From Caryophanales bacterium UBA7581 (GTDB lineage: Bacteria; Bacillota_I; Bacilli_A; RFN20; CAG-826): a DNA stretch of 64,000 nt. The stretch covers positions 43,189-107,188 of the forward strand of contig DLKT01000008.1 in NCBI GenBank assembly GCA_002477825.1. The letters are read 5' to 3'. How positions within the stretch are numbered: the first letter of the stretch is position 1; the number at the start of each line of letters is the position of its first letter. Made by a program: the position numbers and the translations under genes. The notes under the pieces are model-generated. The model ran no database searches, was not told where the DNA came from, and saw only the letters and a program-made list of their open reading frames with translations. Below are positions 7,345-14,971 of this stretch, piece after piece.

Positions 7345-10032
7345 ATGTACGAAACAAGAAGCGTAAAAGAAGTATGTGAAATATTAAAAGTTGATATGAC
7401 GTTAGGTTTAAAAGAAGAGGACTGGCAAAGAAGACAAAAGAAAGATGGGAAAAATCAATTACAGAAGGAAAAGAAAAAGAACCCTTTCCGCATTTTCATA
7501 CGTCAATTTCAGGATCCTATGATTTGCATTCTTTTTATTGCGTCGCTTCTTTCTTTTTTCTTAAAAGAATATGCGGATGCATTGATTATTTTGTTTGTTA
7601 TTGGTGTGAACGCTATTGTGGGAACAATCCAAGAATTTAAAGCGGAAAAGTCATTAGAAGCTTTAAAAAAGATGTCTGCGCCATCGTGCTTAGTGAAAAG
7701 AAATGGCGTAATTCAAGAAATAAAAGCAGAAGATTTATCTGTAGGAGATATTGTTATTTTAGATGAAGGAAGAATTGTTCCGGCGGATTTAAGAATCATC
7801 GAATCGAATAATTTAAAAATTGATGAATCGAGTTTAACGGGAGAATCTTTGCCAGTATCTAAACATATAGAACCATTAAAGGATAAAACCCCGTTAGCGG
7901 ATCAAAAGAATATGGCGTTTATGTCGACCTCGGTTGTTTATGGTAGAGGCATCGGTATTGTAACCGCTACTGGCATGAAAACAGAGATTGGAAAAATTGC
8001 CAGTATATTAAACGAAACAAAGACAGAACTGACTCCTTTACAAAAAAGATTAGCGGATTTAGGAAAAATATTAGGAATTTTAACGGTACTACTTTGTGTA
8101 TCTTTATTTGTGGTTTCTATTATTCAAAAAAGAAATCTGTTTGAAATGTTAATCACATCGATTTCTTTAGCGGTAGCGGCCATTCCTGAAGGATTACCGG
8201 CTGCGGTAACAATTGTTTTAGCTTTGGGCGTTCAACGAATGGTAAAAGCGAATACGATTGTAAGAAGGCTTCCTTCTGTTGAAACATTAGGTGCGGTTTC
8301 TACTGTTTGCTCCGATAAAACAGGAACATTAACGCAAAACAAAATGACGGTACAAAAAGTGTTTTATAATTTAGAGACCAAAGAAGCAAATCAAGTACGA
8401 TTAGACGATATTCAGTTGTTAGTGCAAGGTATGGTTTTATGTAACAACGCTAATATAGATAATAATATCATTGGTGATCCTACCGAGGTCGCGCTTTTAG
8501 AGATGGGGAAATATTTTGGAATCGATAAAAAGAGAATAGAAACAGATTATCCAAGATTAAATGAAATTCCTTTTGATTCTACTAGAAAAATGATGACAAC
8601 TTTTCATGTCCATAAAAAAGAAAAAATATTATTCACGAAAGGGGCATTAGATATGCTCATTCAAAAAGTAACAAAGATTTATAAAAATGGACAAGTCGTA
8701 CCGATTACAAAAGAAGATATTGAAGTGATTCAAAAAGCCAATCATGAAATGGCAAAAGATGCCCTTCGTGTTTTAGCGGTAGCGTATCAGAAATCTAACG
8801 AAATGAAAGAGAAAGACTTAATTTTCTTAGGATTTGTTGGAATGATGGATTTACCTAGAGAAGAAGCAAAAATTGCAGTAGAAAACTTTAAACAAGCAGG
8901 AATTAAAACAATCATGATTACGGGAGATCATCCGGATACAGCATTCGCAATTGGAAAAAAACTAGGGATTATAGAAAATGAAAAAGATTGTGTTACGGGG
9001 AAAGAATTAGATTCGTATAATGACGAACAACTCAAAGATGTATTAAAACACGCGAAGGTGTTTGCGCGCGTTACACCCGCACATAAAGTTCGTATTGTAC
9101 AAGCGATTAAATCACAAGATCAAATTGTCGCTATGACAGGTGATGGAGTTAATGATGCACCAAGTTTAAAAGCAGCGGATATCGGTATAGCGATGGGCAT
9201 AACAGGAACCGATGTTGCTAAAGGGGCATCCGATATGATTTTAGTGGATGATAATTTTGCTTCTATTGAAAAAGCAGTCGAAGAGGGTAGAGGAATATAT
9301 GCAAATATAAAAAAGGTCGTTTTGTTCTTATTATCTTCTAATTTTGGAGAAGTTTTTACGATGTTTTTAGCCATTTTATTTCGTTTACCTGTTCCTTTAA
9401 TTGCGATTCATATATTGTGGGTAAACTTAATCACGGACACGCTTCCCGCTTTAGCCTTAGGCGCAGATCCTAAAGATGAAGATATTATGAAAGAAAAGCC
9501 AAGAGATGCAAAAGAATCGCTTTTTGCAAAAGGCGGATTAAAATTAACACTATTCTATGGTATTTTTATTACCCTTTTAACTCTATTAGCGTTTTTAGCA
9601 TATCCAACTAGCATTATGATTCAACAAGGAAAATATTCACTATTTAATTTTAAGGATAACTATTTTGCTATCCGTGATTTATTCCAAAACGGAAACACAT
9701 ACTTAGGACTTTCAGGCGAAGATATCGTTATGCGTTCAAGAACCTATGCGTTTACCGCATTAGGTATGTCTCAACTATTTCACATGCTAGGAATGAGCAA
9801 CATAAAAAAATCAGTTCTTCATATTTTAAAAAGAAAGAACTGGTTAATGTTTATTTCATTTGCGCTTGGTATTGCTTTACAGGTTTTAGTAACAGAAATT
9901 CCCTTTTTCAATCACTTTTTTCAAACTTCGGAATTAAGCTTTTTAGAGTGGATATGGTTATTGTTAATCAGTGCACTTCCACTATTTGTTCATGAAATTA
10001 TGGTTCCTTTATGGAAGAAAAAGATGAATTAA
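7345..10032 (+). CDS. Calcium-transporting P-type ATPase, P2A type
   Basis: 895 residues with the full P2A architecture: an N-terminal cation ATPase domain, TGES in the actuator domain, Asp324 in DKTGT, and TGDGVNDAP in the hinge. The TM4 ion motif PEGLP has Glu282, equivalent to SERCA Glu309. TM5 has SSNFGEV and TM6 has NLITD, matching the SERCA Asn768/Glu771 and Asn796/Asp800 positions. The TM8 glutamate of SERCA is Gln here (SQLF), as in many bacterial and PMCA pumps. These features indicate Ca2+ export from the cytoplasm. GAGGAT precedes the ATG. The stop overlaps the convergent 94-residue gene by 4 bp. Confidence 0.92.
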   Translation: MYETRSVKEVCEILKVDMTLGLKEEDWQRRQKKDGKNQLQKEKKKNPFRIFIRQFQDPMICILFIASLLSFFLKEYADALIILFVIGVNAIVGTIQEFKAEKSLEALKKMSAPSCLVKRNGVIQEIKAEDLSVGDIVILDEGRIVPADLRIIESNNLKIDESSLTGESLPVSKHIEPLKDKTPLADQKNMAFMSTSVVYGRGIGIVTATGMKTEIGKIASILNETKTELTPLQKRLADLGKILGILTVLLCVSLFVVSIIQKRNLFEMLITSISLAVAAIPEGLPAAVTIVLALGVQRMVKANTIVRRLPSVETLGAVSTVCSDKTGTLTQNKMTVQKVFYNLETKEANQVRLDDIQLLVQGMVLCNNANIDNNIIGDPTEVALLEMGKYFGIDKKRIETDYPRLNEIPFDSTRKMMTTFHVHKKEKILFTKGALDMLIQKVTKIYKNGQVVPITKEDIEVIQKANHEMAKDALRVLAVAYQKSNEMKEKDLIFLGFVGMMDLPREEAKIAVENFKQAGIKTIMITGDHPDTAFAIGKKLGIIENEKDCVTGKELDSYNDEQLKDVLKHAKVFARVTPAHKVRIVQAIKSQDQIVAMTGDGVNDAPSLKAADIGIAMGITGTDVAKGASDMILVDDNFASIEKAVEEGRGIYANIKKVVLFLLSSNFGEVFTMFLAILFRLPVPLIAIHILWVNLITDTLPALALGADPKDEDIMKEKPRDAKESLFAKGGLKLTLFYGIFITLLTLLAFLAYPTSIMIQQGKYSLFNFKDNYFAIRDLFQNGNTYLGLSGEDIVMRSRTYAFTALGMSQLFHMLGMSNIKKSVLHILKRKNWLMFISFALGIALQVLVTEIPFFNHFFQTSELSFLEWIWLLLISALPLFVHEIMVPLWKKKMN

Positions 10033-10313
10033 GGGCGAAAATTTCTCATAATATCATCCATCCGTGATTGTGAACCTAAAACTTTATTCGTAATATCAGA
10101 TAAATAAGTCCGTTGGGCATTCATAGATAGTAAGACTTGGCCAAAAAGAATGAAAGTATTGCCAATTGTGCTTTGTTGATCCGTGGTTAAAGGAATGGAA
10201 ATAGTATAGGCAAGAGAAAAAGTTAGCAAAGTTAGTTCTTCAGCAGAAAGGCTCAATAAACAATTTGCTAGTTTTTGAAAATCATTTTGTGCATCTTTGA
10301 TTCTTGGATCCAT
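10029..10313 (-). CDS. Hypothetical 94-residue protein
   Basis: A predicted mostly helical protein with no signal peptide and no family I recognise. A good AGAGGAAG ribosome binding site lies just upstream on the minus strand, which supports it as a real gene. Its stop codon overlaps the last 4 bp of the convergent calcium pump. Residues about 20-75 alternate hydrophobic and polar positions, consistent with an amphipathic helical bundle. Confidence 0.65.
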   Translation of the reverse strand: MDPRIKDAQNDFQKLANCLLSLSAEELTLLTFSLAYTISIPLTTDQQSTIGNTFILFGQVLLSMNAQRTYLSDITNKVLGSQSRMDDIMRNFRP

Positions 10314-10376
10314 TTCTAATCTTCCTCTTAAAAATATATGTTATAACACGTAAAAAAATAAGAAAGGAAAGCAATA

Positions 10377-10411
10377 AAAAAGCAAGTGCTTATGAGGTCA
10401 CTTGCTTTTTA
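10377..10411 (-). terminator. Intrinsic terminator of mscL (possibly bidirectional)
   Basis: AAGCAAGTG at 10380-10388 pairs perfectly with CACTTGCTT at 10399-10407. A runs on the low-coordinate side give U runs in the minus-strand transcript; a T run is present on the other side too. Confidence 0.85.
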
Positions 10412-10416
10412 AGTTT

Positions 10417-10944
10417 TTACTTATCTAATTTTTTGTCTTTGTTTTCTACTAATAAATCGCGAATTTCAGTAAGTAAGACGATTTGTGGATCAGGTTCAGG
10501 CTCTGGTTCTGGTTCAGGCTCTGGTGTAACTTCTGGTTCTTCATCTTTTTCTTTTGCTTTCTTTACTGCCTCTTCCATTTTGGTATGGATAGAATTAATG
10601 GCTTTTACAATGCAGAATAAGACGAAAGCAATTAATAAGAAGTTAATAATTGCGTTAATGAATTCGCCCCAATCGATATAGATTGAGTTGGCTAAATCAA
10701 TTTCGGTGGTTCCTTCAACGTAAGTCTTCTTTAAATAGGTGTAGATACCTGATAAAGAATCAGAGCCAAAGATTAACGCTAAAACCCAGTTAATGATTGG
10801 TTTTAAAATGTGATTGCTTAATGAGTTCACAATGCTTGTAAAAGCGCCACCAACGATGACACCAACAGCCATGTCTAAGACATTGCCGCGAGTAATAAAA
10901 TCTTTAAACTCGCTAAAAAATTTGGATTTTTTTCTTTTTTTCAT
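10417..10944 (-). CDS. mscL: Large-conductance mechanosensitive channel MscL
   Basis: Homopentameric inner-membrane channel that opens under osmotic downshock. The N-terminal signature FKDFITRGNVLDMAVGVIVG, with the small-residue TM1, is typical. TM2 is around residues 92-112, and the conserved C-terminal helix LLTEIRDLL is kept. At 175 residues it is longer than the usual 130-150. The extra length is a linker of repeated Glu-Pro pairs between TM2 and the C-terminal helix, encoded by an 18-bp tandem repeat at 10493-10528. AAGAGGT precedes the ATG. Confidence 0.95.
   Translation of the reverse strand: MKKRKKSKFFSEFKDFITRGNVLDMAVGVIVGGAFTSIVNSLSNHILKPIINWVLALIFGSDSLSGIYTYLKKTYVEGTTEIDLANSIYIDWGEFINAIINFLLIAFVLFCIVKAINSIHTKMEEAVKKAKEKDEEPEVTPEPEPEPEPEPDPQIVLLTEIRDLLVENKDKKLDK
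10493..10528. repeat. 18-bp tandem repeat inside mscL (Glu-Pro linker)
   Basis: Two copies of an 18-bp unit (10493-10510 and 10511-10528) that begin GGTTCAGGCTCTGGT and differ only at the last three bases. They encode the EPEPEP linker and could vary in copy number by slippage. Confidence 0.8.
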
Positions 10945-11002
10945 AATTTTTACCTCTTTTTTATTTTACAATAAGTAATAACAAAAATACAAGATAGGCA
11001 AT

Positions 11003-11034
11003 AAAAAAAGGAAGCATATTTCATCTTCCTTTTT
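11003..11034 (-). terminator. Intrinsic terminator after the 441-residue lipoprotein
   Basis: An AAAAAGGAAG arm and a CTTCCTTTTT arm at 11025-11034 enclose a short loop. The A run on the plus strand gives a U run downstream for the minus-strand gene ending at 11046. Confidence 0.75.
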
Positions 11035-11045
11035 CGTTTTGTAAA

Positions 11046-12371
11046 CTAGAAGCCAAAGTCAAATAAAGCGATGACTAAGCAATGTCCAATACGAGGATAT
11101 TCACCATCTGTAAATTGTAAGAAAGTATTGCCATCAGAACTTTGTGCATTATAGTAAGAATATTCTTGACCTGATTGTGTTTTTTCTGTTCGTTTTTCAA
11201 CAGTAAAGCCATTAGTTTCAAGAATGGTCTTATAGATGTCACATGCGTTTTCGCTTACACCACTGATAAGAATTGTGTGAAGTTTATATTCACCAATAGT
11301 TGGTTCAGATTCAGTAGTGGTTTGATAATAATATTCGAAGGTTTTTCCTTCTTCAACATAATTTGGTAAAGCACTTGCAAAGGATGGTAATCCTTCGGTT
11401 TTTACGAATGGTTCACTTGCTAAGTAAGCAAAGATAACAATGCCTTGATAACCAGTTTGCGTGGAATAAGCAAATTGAATGAGAACACCTGATATGTAGT
11501 CATATGCGCCATATAAATATTCTTCATTCGTATCTTCATCCGTGTCAGTAAGCATTTGATAGCCAGCATCTTCAAGGGCTTTAATATAGTTGTTATAATC
11601 ATTTTCTGTAGCGCCCATACAATTGATAACGTAAATATCTAATAAGATGTCGTTTCCTTTATTATCAGTTCCAGGGAATACGTTCCATCCACCAAAGTAC
11701 GAGATATTAGCTTCATTTTCATAAGTTGGATGTAAAATATCAGTGCCTAAAAGCTCTTCAAGTCCTTCGGTTGGCCATGCTGGTAAATTAGTACCAGTGT
11801 ATCCATTTGCAGAAACATATTGTTGAACACCAACACTAATATAAATACCATAGCGAGCAGTGTATTCATCAATTTGTCCCAAAATGCATCTACCAAATTG
11901 AACAAATTGATATTTGTTACCACGAATCGCTTTAGAAGCCATATAGGTACCATTTTTAGAATAGCTAGACATATCAATGGTAAAACCTAAATCAGAATAG
12001 TGAGTTCTATAATCATTCAAGAAAGAGCTAAGCTTTGAACTTTCGATGGTTTCTTCTTCAGAATCAAAAGCGATAATCGTTGTAGCCGAAATTTCATAGT
12101 TGCTGTTTTCACGATAATCTAAATGGTCGAACTCTGCGTAATAATATTTGGTATTAACAAAAGGAAGGGCAATGGTATTGTTTTCATCACCAATGGCTTC
12201 ATAAGCTTGATCTAATAATGCTTTAATGGAGTCAACCCAATCAGTGCCATTTCCTTCAATGCGTACTAAATCTGAAGAGCCAGAGCTACTAGATGGATCA
12301 TCAGTTTTTCCACAACCAGTTAACGCAAGTCCAAGAGCTAAAAATGCGGTAAATAAAGTTTTTTTGTTCAT
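11046..12371 (-). CDS. Lipoprotein, unknown function
   Basis: 441 residues with a lipoprotein signal: a KK start, a hydrophobic core and a lipobox ending in LTGC at about residues 17-20. A Ser-rich linker follows (DPSSSSGSSD). The mature part is rich in Tyr, Asp, Asn and Thr, with a repeated pattern around Y-x-Y and TGY that suggests beta structure. I recognise no enzymatic motif. AGGAGG precedes the ATG, and a well-placed promoter (12435-12463) and terminator (11003-11034) make it a single-gene unit. It is probably anchored on the outer face of the membrane; a binding or sensing role is only a guess. Confidence 0.8.
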   Translation of the reverse strand: MNKKTLFTAFLALGLALTGCGKTDDPSSSSGSSDLVRIEGNGTDWVDSIKALLDQAYEAIGDENNTIALPFVNTKYYYAEFDHLDYRENSNYEISATTIIAFDSEEETIESSKLSSFLNDYRTHYSDLGFTIDMSSYSKNGTYMASKAIRGNKYQFVQFGRCILGQIDEYTARYGIYISVGVQQYVSANGYTGTNLPAWPTEGLEELLGTDILHPTYENEANISYFGGWNVFPGTDNKGNDILLDIYVINCMGATENDYNNYIKALEDAGYQMLTDTDEDTNEEYLYGAYDYISGVLIQFAYSTQTGYQGIVIFAYLASEPFVKTEGLPSFASALPNYVEEGKTFEYYYQTTTESEPTIGEYKLHTILISGVSENACDIYKTILETNGFTVEKRTEKTQSGQEYSYYNAQSSDGNTFLQFTDGEYPRIGHCLVIALFDFGF

Positions 12372-12434
12372 AATTTTTTCCTCCTTTTTTATTTGCGCTT
12401 TCTATATTTATATTGTAAATATAGAGATAGTAGT

Positions 12435-12463
12435 ATTATATCTTCATAAAACTTAAAATGCAA
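12435..12463 (-). promoter_or_regulatory. Promoter of the 441-residue lipoprotein gene
   Basis: On the minus strand, TTGCAT (12458-12463), a 17-bp spacer and a perfect TATAAT (12435-12440). This is a consensus-like housekeeping sigma promoter about 64 bp before the ATG. Confidence 0.8.
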
Positions 12464-12519
12464 TGAAAAAAAAGCAAAAAAGCGCTTACATGAATTTTTA
12501 TCTTTTTTCCCCCAATTGA

Positions 12520-12629
12520 CAAACTAAATGCAGTTTGAAAGTCGAGACAGGCATTTAGTACGACAAACCTCCAATGTAGTAAGATTAATGTGTTCCCCAC
12601 ACGGAACAAAAATCTCCCCCAAAGGAGGT
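12520..12629. other. Folded non-coding region: nested and competing inverted repeats
   Basis: The 428-bp spacer between the lipoprotein gene and degV holds a compact set of perfect inverted repeats. One three-helix nested hairpin has ACCTCC 12567-12572 with GGAGGT 12624-12629, AGATT 12582-12586 with AATCT 12611-12615, and TGTTCC 12591-12596 with GGAACA 12603-12608. Next to it, CAAACT/AGTTTG (12520-12537) competes with CTAAATGC/GCATTTAG (12524-12558) for the same bases. Transcribed on the plus strand, GGAGGT would be a sequestered Shine-Dalgarno sequence. On the minus strand a TATAAT lies just upstream (12636-12641). I match it to no known RNA family; the strand is undetermined. Confidence 0.6.
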
Positions 12630-12751
12630 AATTTAATTATATGGCGTTTTATCTTTTTTTGCATGTAAAAATGGTATGTTTTTATCAATAATTTAAGAAA
12701 AATTTTGACACATGACGAAAAATGACAAGATTTCTTCTGTTGAAATGATTT

Positions 12752-12777
12752 ACTTATTTTACAAAGTAAAGTATAAT
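12752..12777 (+). promoter_or_regulatory. Probable degV -10 region with inverted repeat
   Basis: TATAAT at about 12772-12777, 23 bp before the degV ATG, has only a weak -35. An imperfect inverted repeat of TTTACTT and AAGTAAA type lies immediately upstream and could bind a regulator. Confidence 0.45.
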
Positions 12778-12799
12778 TTTATCCCAGGGTGGTGGAAAA

Positions 12800-13666
12800 A
12801 TGAACAAAATAAAGATTATTATCGATAGTACTTCCGATTTAAGACCTGAAGAAATTCAAAAATATGACTTAGCAATAGCGCCATTATACGTTAGCTTTCC
12901 CGATAAAACGTTTATTGATGGTGTTGATTTGAATACCGCTAAACTTTATTCTTTAGTAGACCAATGTGGTGTTTTACCAAAGACGGCCGCTAGAAATCCA
13001 GAATTCTTTGAGGAGATGTTTGATCAATATATCAAAGAAGGTTATGACATTCTTTGTATTTTAATTTCTAGTGAATTCTCTTCGATGTATCAAGCAGCTA
13101 AAATTGCATCGCAAGATTTTGATGAAAATCGTATTCGTGTTGTTGATTCACGAAACTTATCCTCAGGTATTGGTCTTTCCGTTTTAAAAGCATGCAAATT
13201 AAGAGAAGAAGGTAAAGGTCTTCACGAAATTGCTGACTATTTAGAGAAAGTTATTATTCCTAATGTAAAAGCACAATTTGTGGTAGAAAATTTAACATAT
13301 CTTCATAAAGGAGGTAGATGCTCATCAACATCTTATTACTTTGGTAAGATTTTAAACATCCATCCTGAAATCGTTGTTCGTGATGGTAAAATGAGTGTGT
13401 ATCGTAAACCAAGAGGAAAAATGATTAAAGCATACAATGAATTATTAGATATGATTCGTGAAGATTTGCCAAATGTGGATTTAGATCATATCATGATTAC
13501 CCATTCTATTTCTCCAATTGGTGAACAATATTTGTATGAAGAACTCTCTAAAATGGTACCAAAGGAAAGCATTATGGTAACAGAAGCAGGCTGTGTTATC
13601 TCTTCACATTGTGGTAGAGGAACAATCGGTATTCTTTATATTTTGAAAGACAAAGATGAAAAATAA
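12800..13666 (+). CDS. DegV family fatty-acid-binding protein (FakB-like)
   Basis: 288 residues, standard for the family. The N-terminal IIIDSTSDL and the later SSEFSSMYQAAKIA and CVISSHCGRGTIGI segments are typical of DegV proteins. These bind a fatty acid and, with the kinase FakA, present it for phosphorylation. No fakA gene is in the window. A GGGTGGTGG stretch serves as ribosome binding site before the ATG. The gene stands alone between the folded spacer and a terminator that contains its stop codon. Confidence 0.9.
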   Translation: MNKIKIIIDSTSDLRPEEIQKYDLAIAPLYVSFPDKTFIDGVDLNTAKLYSLVDQCGVLPKTAARNPEFFEEMFDQYIKEGYDILCILISSEFSSMYQAAKIASQDFDENRIRVVDSRNLSSGIGLSVLKACKLREEGKGLHEIADYLEKVIIPNVKAQFVVENLTYLHKGGRCSSTSYYFGKILNIHPEIVVRDGKMSVYRKPRGKMIKAYNELLDMIREDLPNVDLDHIMITHSISPIGEQYLYEELSKMVPKESIMVTEAGCVISSHCGRGTIGILYILKDKDEK

Positions 13667-13690
13667 GCTCATTACGAGCTTATTTTTTTT
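13661..13690. terminator. Shared terminator of degV and the convergent beta-helix gene
   Basis: AAATAAGCTC (13661-13670) pairs with GAGCTTATTT (13676-13685), followed by a T run to 13690. The degV stop lies in the first arm. The minus-strand gene ends at 13680 inside the second arm, so it serves degV and perhaps both genes. Confidence 0.85.
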
Positions 13691-14852
13691 GACAATAAAC
13701 ATCTACCGCTGATAGAATCTTTTGCTGCGGAGAGAATAACGTGGAAAATGTTATGTTTTTCATTTGTAAAATAGAAGAGAATATGTAATTTTCGCTAAGG
13801 TCATCCAAGTCAATATAACGAATTCCATATCCTAAAGTGATTTGGTTGCGCATAGGGATATAAACCGTTGAGTTGTTGATTTTAAAAGATTGAATAGCGG
13901 AACTTCTTTCACGATGATTGACAATGAGAATGGAATCACCATAGGATTCGCATTGTTGCGGCTTTAAAGATAGAAATTGTTTACAAACATATTCGCTATC
14001 TAATGCTTCCGCTAAAGTGGTTTCACTTAAAAATTGAGAATTGTTAATCCATATATCGCCACTAGAGAAGACCGATTCTCCATAGAAAATAGATTGATCA
14101 ATTCGATATTGTCCGTTCGCGCATAAATAAAGAGGATAGGGACTACGAACTGTACAATTGTTGATTTTAACCGTGGATCTTTTTGTTGAATTTGGATTTT
14201 CAGTAATTCCGTAACAAGAAGATTCAATCGTACACTGATCAATTTCAACATTCGGTTGATCAAAAATGGCAATACCAGCAGCACTATCTTGTTTACATGT
14301 AATGTGCGCATTTTGGATTTTAATTTTTCCATTACCATGTAAACTAATACCATAAGAATCACTATTGATTTGATTTTGATGGAAATCCAAAAGGAGATAA
14401 TTTTTGGCTTCAATCGATAAAGTTTCGGTTATATTTTGCATAATGTCGAGTTTTGCATAATCGACATTTTTTTCTTTTATCCACGTGATTGCAGCGTGTA
14501 AATGTGAGGACTGATATATTTTTTGTGAAAAAAGCGTTAAACTTCTAGGAAAATCATTATACGAAACAATTTGGTTGGTATCTTGTTTCCACCCAAATAT
14601 AGGATAAGTGGAATAAGAGAAGGGATAATGTTCTTTTTCTAGCCATTCATTGACTTCATAAATATCTTTCGGATAATAACCTAGATTTGCATGATTTTTT
14701 AAAACAAAATTCATCTTTTGTAAAAGGAATTTTTGATAAGGAACACTTTCATTATTTTGACTTTTATTTTGATTATAGATGGCTCCTGACCCTAAAAATA
14801 CAATCAATAAGAAAGTGATGAGTCCTTTTTTGTAATCAAAGTTATTTTTCAT
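13680..14852 (-). CDS. Membrane-anchored right-handed beta-helix protein
   Basis: 390 residues from the ATG at 14852, chosen because AGAGGTG lies 7 bp upstream inside the longer frame. A positively charged start and one hydrophobic segment (about residues 9-23, GLITFLLIVFLGSG) form a signal anchor. From about residue 130 to 280 there are irregular repeats containing N-N-x-x-V or I-x-x-C and ISL-H-G, the pattern of parallel beta-helix (pectate-lyase-like) folds. No lyase active-site residues are recognisable. It may bind or process a polysaccharide outside the cell; this is inference. Confidence 0.65.
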   Translation of the reverse strand: MKNNFDYKKGLITFLLIVFLGSGAIYNQNKSQNNESVPYQKFLLQKMNFVLKNHANLGYYPKDIYEVNEWLEKEHYPFSYSTYPIFGWKQDTNQIVSYNDFPRSLTLFSQKIYQSSHLHAAITWIKEKNVDYAKLDIMQNITETLSIEAKNYLLLDFHQNQINSDSYGISLHGNGKIKIQNAHITCKQDSAAGIAIFDQPNVEIDQCTIESSCYGITENPNSTKRSTVKINNCTVRSPYPLYLCANGQYRIDQSIFYGESVFSSGDIWINNSQFLSETTLAEALDSEYVCKQFLSLKPQQCESYGDSILIVNHRERSSAIQSFKINNSTVYIPMRNQITLGYGIRYIDLDDLSENYIFSSILQMKNITFSTLFSPQQKILSAVDVYCQKK

Positions 14853-14918
14853 TCGTAGCACCTCTTTCATAACTAGTATGCGGATAAGGCGATAATGAAA
14901 AACTGGAAGAAAATAGAA

Positions 14919-14951
14919 AAAAGCACTCCTTCTATAGAAAAGAGTGCTTAA
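14919..14951 (-). terminator. Intrinsic terminator of the TetR-ABC exporter operon
   Basis: AGCACTC and GAGTGCT arms surround a loop containing TATAGAAAA. The plus-strand A run on the low-coordinate side becomes a U run after the hairpin in the minus-strand transcript. Confidence 0.85.
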
Positions 14952-14971
14952 AATGAATGATAAGTGAACTA

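Noticed and set aside
10304..10681. Plus-strand open frame with Gly-Ser repeats opposite mscL
   Set aside because: It is the antisense shadow of the Glu-Pro linker repeat in mscL and lacks its own ribosome binding site.
12641..12691. 16-codon frame (MAFYLFLHV...) after the GGAGGT of the folded spacer
   Set aside because: The 12-bp gap from Shine-Dalgarno to ATG is long, the peptide is very short and there is no family match; kept only as part of the folded-region finding.
12791..12796. GGTGG resembling the T-box AGGGTGG sequence before degV
   Set aside because: No T-box stem I, specifier loop or antiterminator is present; it is better read as the degV ribosome binding site.
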